From NCBI GenBank assembly GCA_031278655.1, contig JAITJZ010000114.1, positions 1-55,324 on the forward strand: a stretch of DNA of 55,324 nucleotides. Reading direction: 5' to 3'. Below are positions 51,637 to 55,324 of the stretch, piece after piece (the first letter of the stretch is position 1; every line of letters starts with the position of its first letter). Made by a program: the position numbers and the translations under genes. The notes beneath the pieces are model-generated. The model searched no databases and was not told the origin of the DNA. It saw only the letters and a program-made list of their open reading frames with translations. This DNA comes from Bifidobacteriaceae bacterium. Lineage in GTDB: Bacteria; Actinomycetota; Actinomycetes; Actinomycetales; WQXJ01.

Positions 51637-52947
51637 ATGTCAGCAGGCCCACCCAAGACGCCGGGCGGCACCCGGCTCGACCCGTGGTTCGGCGCCTACG
51701 CCGGGCGCACCCATGGGCTGAGGGTTTCAGAGACGCGAGCCTTGTTCGCCGTGGCGAACCGGCCGGAAGTCGTCTCCCTGGCCGGGGGCATGCCTTTCCT
51801 GGACGCCTTGCCGATGGACCTGATCGCCAAGGTCACCGCCGATTTGATCGCCGCCGAAGGGGCTGTGGCCCTGCAGTACGGCAACGGCCAGGGACACCCG
51901 ACGCTGCGCGGGCGCATCACCGAGGTCATGGCCGAGGAGGCGATCGCCGCCCACCCTGATGATGTTGTCGTCACCACCGGCTCCCAACAGGCCCTTGACC
52001 TGGTCACACGCATCTTTGTGGACCCAGGCGACGTGGTCCTGGCGGAGGCGCCGTCATATGTCGGGGCGCTGTCGGTGTTCAAGTCCTACCAGGCCTGGGT
52101 CGAGCATGTGGCCATGGACCACTCGGGGCTGGTGCCGGCGGCGCTGGAGGAGGCGATCGCGCGGCTGAAGCGAGAGGGGCGGCGGATCAAGTTCCTCTAC
52201 ACCTGCCCCACCTTCCACAATCCGGCAGGGGTCACCCTGCCGCTGGAGCGCCGGGCCGAGGTGCTGGACATCTGCCAGCGCCAGGGCATCTTGGTGGTCG
52301 AGGACAACCCCTACGGCATGCTCGGTTTCGAGGGGCAGATCACGCCCGCGATCCGCTCACTGGACGAGGACGGCGTGGTCTACTTGGGCTCGTTCTCCAA
52401 GACTCTGGCGCCGGGTTACCGCACCGGCTGGGCGACGGCCCCGCACGCCGTGCGCGAGAAACTGGTCTTGGCCTCCGAGGCGTCGATCCTCTGCCCCTCG
52501 CACGCCTCACAGTTGTCGATCGCCGCCTACCTGGACAACTGCGATTGGCGCGGCCAGATCGAGGCTTATCGGGGGGTCTACAAGGAACGCTGCCAGACCA
52601 TGCTGGCGTCGCTGGCGGAGCACATGCCGGACTGCTCCTGGACGGTGCCGGAGGGCGGCTTCTACACCTGGGTGACGGTGCCGGAGGGCATCAACACCAA
52701 GGCGATGCTGCCCCGGGCCACCACGGCGCTGGTCGCCTACGTCTCCGGAACCGCCTTCTACGCCGACGGCCAGGGCGCCAGCCAAATGCGGCTGTCGTTC
52801 TGTTATCCCACGCCCGAACGCATCCGTGAGGGCGTGCGGCGGCTGTCCGGCGTGCTGGCCAAGGAACTCGAACTGGTCTCACTGTTCGGCCCGCACGGCC
52901 CCGGCGCGGCGGCAGACGTCACCAACCCGGCCCCCGACGTGGCCTGA
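51637..52947 (+). CDS. PLP-dependent class I/II aminotransferase
   Basis: A 436-residue aminotransferase of the 2-aminoadipate/aromatic (ARO8-like, MocR-related) group without a DNA-binding domain. The PLP lysine is Lys255 in GSFSKTLAPGYRTGW. Other signatures are LAGGMPFLDALP, TTGSQQALDL, TCPTFHNPAG and VEDNPYG. Homologues lie between trxA and parB in many actinobacteria. The substrate is uncertain; a keto-acid/amino-acid pair such as valine-pyruvate or 2-aminoadipate is known for the group. The ddl-like gene follows after 52 bases that include one copy of the 10-mer. Confidence 0.88.
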   Translation: MSAGPPKTPGGTRLDPWFGAYAGRTHGLRVSETRALFAVANRPEVVSLAGGMPFLDALPMDLIAKVTADLIAAEGAVALQYGNGQGHPTLRGRITEVMAEEAIAAHPDDVVVTTGSQQALDLVTRIFVDPGDVVLAEAPSYVGALSVFKSYQAWVEHVAMDHSGLVPAALEEAIARLKREGRRIKFLYTCPTFHNPAGVTLPLERRAEVLDICQRQGILVVEDNPYGMLGFEGQITPAIRSLDEDGVVYLGSFSKTLAPGYRTGWATAPHAVREKLVLASEASILCPSHASQLSIAAYLDNCDWRGQIEAYRGVYKERCQTMLASLAEHMPDCSWTVPEGGFYTWVTVPEGINTKAMLPRATTALVAYVSGTAFYADGQGASQMRLSFCYPTPERIREGVRRLSGVLAKELELVSLFGPHGPGAAADVTNPAPDVA

Positions 52948-52999
52948 CGAAGGGCTCGTGACCTGGGCAGACGGCATCGGACAACGAAGGAGCGAAACT

Positions 53000-53941
53000 A
53001 TGACCAACCCAAAGGTGCTGATCCTGGCGGGTGGGCTGAGCCACGAGCGCGACGTGTCGCTGCGATCCGGGCGGCGCGTGGCGGAGGCGCTGCGGACGGC
53101 CGGCTGCGATGTCTTGGAGGCGGACCTGGACGCCCGGCTGCTGGGGGACTTGGCCGCCGCCCGGCCCGATCTGGTCTGGCCGCTCCTGCACGGCCACCTG
53201 GGCGAGGACGGTTCCGTCCGTGACGTGCTGGAACTGGCCGGCGTGCCGTATCTGGGGTCCGATCCGCGCTCGGCCCGGGCGGCCTGGAACAAGGCCGTCG
53301 CCAAGACGCTGGTCCGGCGGGCGGGGCTGAACACCCCCGACTACGTCACCTTCCCGCAGTCGCTCTTTCGCGAGCTGGGCGCGGCCGCGCTGTTAGACCT
53401 GGTGACGGCGTCGATGGGGACGGATTTGGTGGTCAAACCGCTGTACGGGGGCTCGGCCCTGGGGGTGACCGCCGTGTCCGAGGCGGCGGCCTTGCCGCGG
53501 GCGATGATGGATTGCTTCGCCTACGGCGAGATCGCCTTGATCGAGCGGGCCGTGGCCGGCACCGAGCTGGCGGTGTCCGTGGTCGACCTCGGGTCCGGCC
53601 CGCTGGCCCTGCCGCCGGTCGAGATCGTCACCGACGGCCCCTACGACTACGACGCCCGCTACAACCCCGGCCGGACCGAGTTTTTCACGCCCGCCCGGGT
53701 CAGCGCCCAGGTGTCCGATGCCGCCGCCGCCGTCGCGCTGGCGGCTCACGCGGCGTTGGGGCTGACCAGGATTTCGCGGACGGACATGATTGTGGACGCC
53801 GCCGGCGTGCCCTGGTTCTTGGAGGTCAACGTCGCGCCCGGGATGCAAGAGACCTCGCTGCTGCCGCAGGCCGCCCTCGCCGGCGGCCACGACCTGCCGC
53901 AGCTCTACCGCGCCCTGGTCGAAGCCTCGATCGCCGCCTGA
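53000..53941 (+). CDS. D-alanine--D-alanine ligase homologue
   Basis: A 313-residue ATP-grasp ligase. The N-terminal VLILAGGLSHERDVSLRSGRRVAEAL is the Ddl signature, followed by LHGHLGEDGSVRDVLELAGVPYLGSD, VVKPLYGGSALGVT, and a catalytic end WFLEVNVAPGMQETSLLPQAA. It is slightly shorter than classical Ddl and belongs to the copy found near parB in actinobacteria, distinct from the cell-wall cluster Ddl. It may make D-Ala-D-Ala or another dipeptide for the wall. The ATG at 53000 has GAAGGAG upstream. Confidence 0.85.
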   Translation: MTNPKVLILAGGLSHERDVSLRSGRRVAEALRTAGCDVLEADLDARLLGDLAAARPDLVWPLLHGHLGEDGSVRDVLELAGVPYLGSDPRSARAAWNKAVAKTLVRRAGLNTPDYVTFPQSLFRELGAAALLDLVTASMGTDLVVKPLYGGSALGVTAVSEAAALPRAMMDCFAYGEIALIERAVAGTELAVSVVDLGSGPLALPPVEIVTDGPYDYDARYNPGRTEFFTPARVSAQVSDAAAAVALAAHAALGLTRISRTDMIVDAAGVPWFLEVNVAPGMQETSLLPQAALAGGHDLPQLYRALVEASIAA

Positions 53942-54047
53942 CCGGCGTCCGTCTTGCAAGCTGTCAGCGCTCCAATGTAGCCTGGCCTTGCCTTCTGGCC
54001 CTGGCTCCATGAGTTAGGGCCAACCCCAACTTGGAAGGACCCACCCG

Positions 54048-55324
54048 ATGAGTAATGGCGCTATTTTTGTCCGAACGCTGCCGTTTGTCTTCTTCCGGCT
54101 GCTGGCGTCGCTGGCCCTGGTCTCCGCGCTCGGGGCCTACGCGGCCCTGGTGCTGCTAGGGGTCGGATTGCTGCTGGGCACGAGCCTCAGCCCGCTGGTC
54201 TCAGTGGTCATCGTGGTGGTGTTCGGCATCCTGGGCATTGGGGTCTACCGGTTCCTGGCCCGCTACATCTCCTACATGGTCAAGGCCGCCCACGTGGCCG
54301 TGATCGGCGAGTTGGCCGCCAACGGCAGAATCTCGACCTCTGACGGAATCATCAGCTACGGCGCTGGCAAGGTGCGTCAGCGTTTCGCCTCGGCCAACGT
54401 GTTCTTCGTTTTGGACAGCCTGGTGGCCGGCGCCGTCAAACAGATTCAGAACGCGATCTCGGCAGCGTCAAATTGGCTTTCGGCCGTGCCCGGGGTCAAG
54501 CAGATCGCCGCGCTGCTGCGGATGTTCACCGGCATCGTCCTGAATTACGTGGACGAAGCCGTGCTGTCCCACATCTTCCGCGCTGACGGCGTCAGCGCCT
54601 GGAAAGGCGCGGCGGACGGGATTGTGCTCTATTTCCAGCATTGGAAGGCGGTGCTGAAGAACGCGGCCTGGATTGTCCTGTTCTTGCTGGTCTGGTACTT
54701 CGGCGGCGGGGTCAGCCTGTTCTTCGCCTTCAGCTTGATGTTCAAGGCCATGATCCCCACCAGCCAGATCGCCATCTTCCTGTCGATTCTGGCGGCCGTG
54801 ACAGTGGTGGCCCTGGTGAAGGCGGCCGTGGTCGATCCGTTGATCCTGATCGCCATCATCAACAACTACACGAAGGTGACTCTGGGCGTGACCCCGGCCA
54901 TTGACCTGTATGAGAAGGCGCGCCGGTTCAGTTCCCGGTTCCGGAAGATCGAGCAGAAGGCCGGTCCGGCGGCGGCCGCCGCTGCGGCGCCCGCAGTCAT
55001 CGCCAGCGCCGGCGGGTCCGGTGGTGGCGCGGTCGCCTTCACCGCCCCGGCTCCGCAATACGGTGGGGATTACCAGCCCGCCGCCGCTGCGCCGCAGGCT
55101 GCCGCTCAGGCCGCCGCCCAGCAGGCGGCCGGCGCTCAGCAAGCGGCCCCGCAGCAAGCGGCCCCGCAGCAAGTGTCCCCGCAGCAGGCCGGCGCCGCCG
55201 GGGTGGCCGCCCACGTCGGCACCACGCTGCGCCGGACGCGGTTCAGACCCTTTGTGAGCTTGTCCAACCCGGTCGGGACGGTGGCGCATATCATCAGGAC
55301 GGATCTTGTGAACCAGAGCCTCGA
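54048..55324 (+). CDS. Polytopic membrane protein with Ala/Gln-rich segment (partial, 3' end off window)
   Basis: An open frame of 425 codons that continues past the window end. ATG with GGAAGGA upstream. Two hydrophobic segments follow the N-terminus (LLASLALVSALGAYAALVLLGVGLLLG and LVSVVIVVVFGILGIGVY), and further helices lie around residues 205-275 (AWIVLFLLVWYFGGGVSLFF, IAIFLSILAAVTVVALVKAAVV). Sequences such as NYVDEAVLSHIFRADG and GIVLYFQHWKAVLKNAAW recall choline-transporter-like/Pns1-type proteins, but I do not claim that identity. Residues 310-390 are Ala/Gln/Pro-rich with repeated Q-Q-A-A-P blocks. Codon use matches the neighbours. Confidence 0.7.
   Translation, partial: MSNGAIFVRTLPFVFFRLLASLALVSALGAYAALVLLGVGLLLGTSLSPLVSVVIVVVFGILGIGVYRFLARYISYMVKAAHVAVIGELAANGRISTSDGIISYGAGKVRQRFASANVFFVLDSLVAGAVKQIQNAISAASNWLSAVPGVKQIAALLRMFTGIVLNYVDEAVLSHIFRADGVSAWKGAADGIVLYFQHWKAVLKNAAWIVLFLLVWYFGGGVSLFFAFSLMFKAMIPTSQIAIFLSILAAVTVVALVKAAVVDPLILIAIINNYTKVTLGVTPAIDLYEKARRFSSRFRKIEQKAGPAAAAAAAPAVIASAGGSGGGAVAFTAPAPQYGGDYQPAAAAPQAAAQAAAQQAAGAQQAAPQQAAPQQVSPQQAGAAGVAAHVGTTLRRTRFRPFVSLSNPVGTVAHIIRTDLVNQSL

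Larger units (their letters stand above)
11791..52980. repeat. Interspersed 10-mer family CCGATGCCGT (14 copies)
   Basis: Exact copies on the plus strand start at 14678, 16098, 21485, 24272, 25400, 29327, 32622 and 46573. Inverse copies (ACGGCATCGG) start at 11791, 14846, 26028, 32569, 47431 and 52971. Six lie between genes (14678, 14846, 16098, 24272, 26028, 52971). Copies inside genes use several reading frames, often encoding A/P-D-A-V. None occurs in the first 11.7 kb. One-mismatch forms also occur (for example 1256, 18114, 37785, 53704). The base before is usually G or C. Confidence 0.85.

Noticed and set aside
11791-52980. Similarity of the 10-mer to the Neisseria DNA uptake word (ATGCCGTCTGAA)
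   Set aside because: Only the ATGCCGT core is shared and the CTGAA part is not conserved in the copies here. The host is an actinobacterium, so a Neisseria-type uptake sequence is not supported.
54468-55289. Leftward open frame at the window end
   Set aside because: It is antisense to a frame with good membrane helices and a ribosome site, and its own composition is repetitive and His/Arg-rich.

Overview
This window is chromosomal DNA from a high-GC actinobacterium. The right-hand gene order (CCA-adding enzyme, NUDIX hydrolase, DUF6049 protein, MurJ, kinase-like protein, TrxB, TrxA, then an aminotransferase) is the conserved actinobacterial neighbourhood near the replication origin and the parA/parB genes. 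Other pointers are G/C-ending codons, frequent GTG/TTG starts, DisA and RadA side by side, and a membrane-linked Ser/Thr kinase. I cannot name the genus. No IS element, prophage or CRISPR array is visible.

Layout. 1-1.1 kb: a toxin-antitoxin pair (Zeta-type P-loop toxin cut by the window edge, with a RelB/DinJ-type antitoxin) and tRNA-Arg(CCT). 1.1-1.6 kb: an Imm-5-like protein. 1.7-11.2 kb: one leftward operon for plant rhamnosides, with a sugar ABC importer, GH78 alpha-L-rhamnosidase, SDR dehydrogenase, DapA-type aldolase, 2-hydroxyacid dehydrogenase and an IclR regulator last. This stretch uses more A/T-ending codons than the rest and may be acquired. 11.4-27.5 kb: housekeeping genes: a YgjP-type metallopeptidase, a SulP transporter, an orphan winged-helix protein, a Xi-class GST-like protein, a NUDIX/histidine-phosphatase fusion, Ppk, DisA, RadA, a lipoprotein, a membrane kinase and PcnA.

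27.6-43.2 kb: a second carbohydrate region inserted between pcnA and its usual divergent NUDIX partner. It holds rhamnulokinase, a GH51 alpha-L-arabinofuranosidase with an unassigned 768-residue partner, an Rpe/AlsE-like epimerase, two zinc dehydrogenases, a TIM-barrel sugar-phosphate isomerase, DeoR and PucR regulators, a yeast-type cytosine deaminase homologue and another ABC importer. 43.3-55.3 kb: the origin-proximal cell-envelope and redox cluster, ending in a membrane protein that runs off the window.

The two carbohydrate regions fit side-chain stripping of pectin or plant glycosides (rhamnose and arabinose release), import, and oxidative or kinase-based breakdown. Neither pathway is complete here. 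The most unusual signal is an interspersed 10-mer, CCGATGCCGT, found 14 times on both strands between 11.8 and 53 kb, six of them in the short gaps between genes, and absent from the first 11.7 kb.
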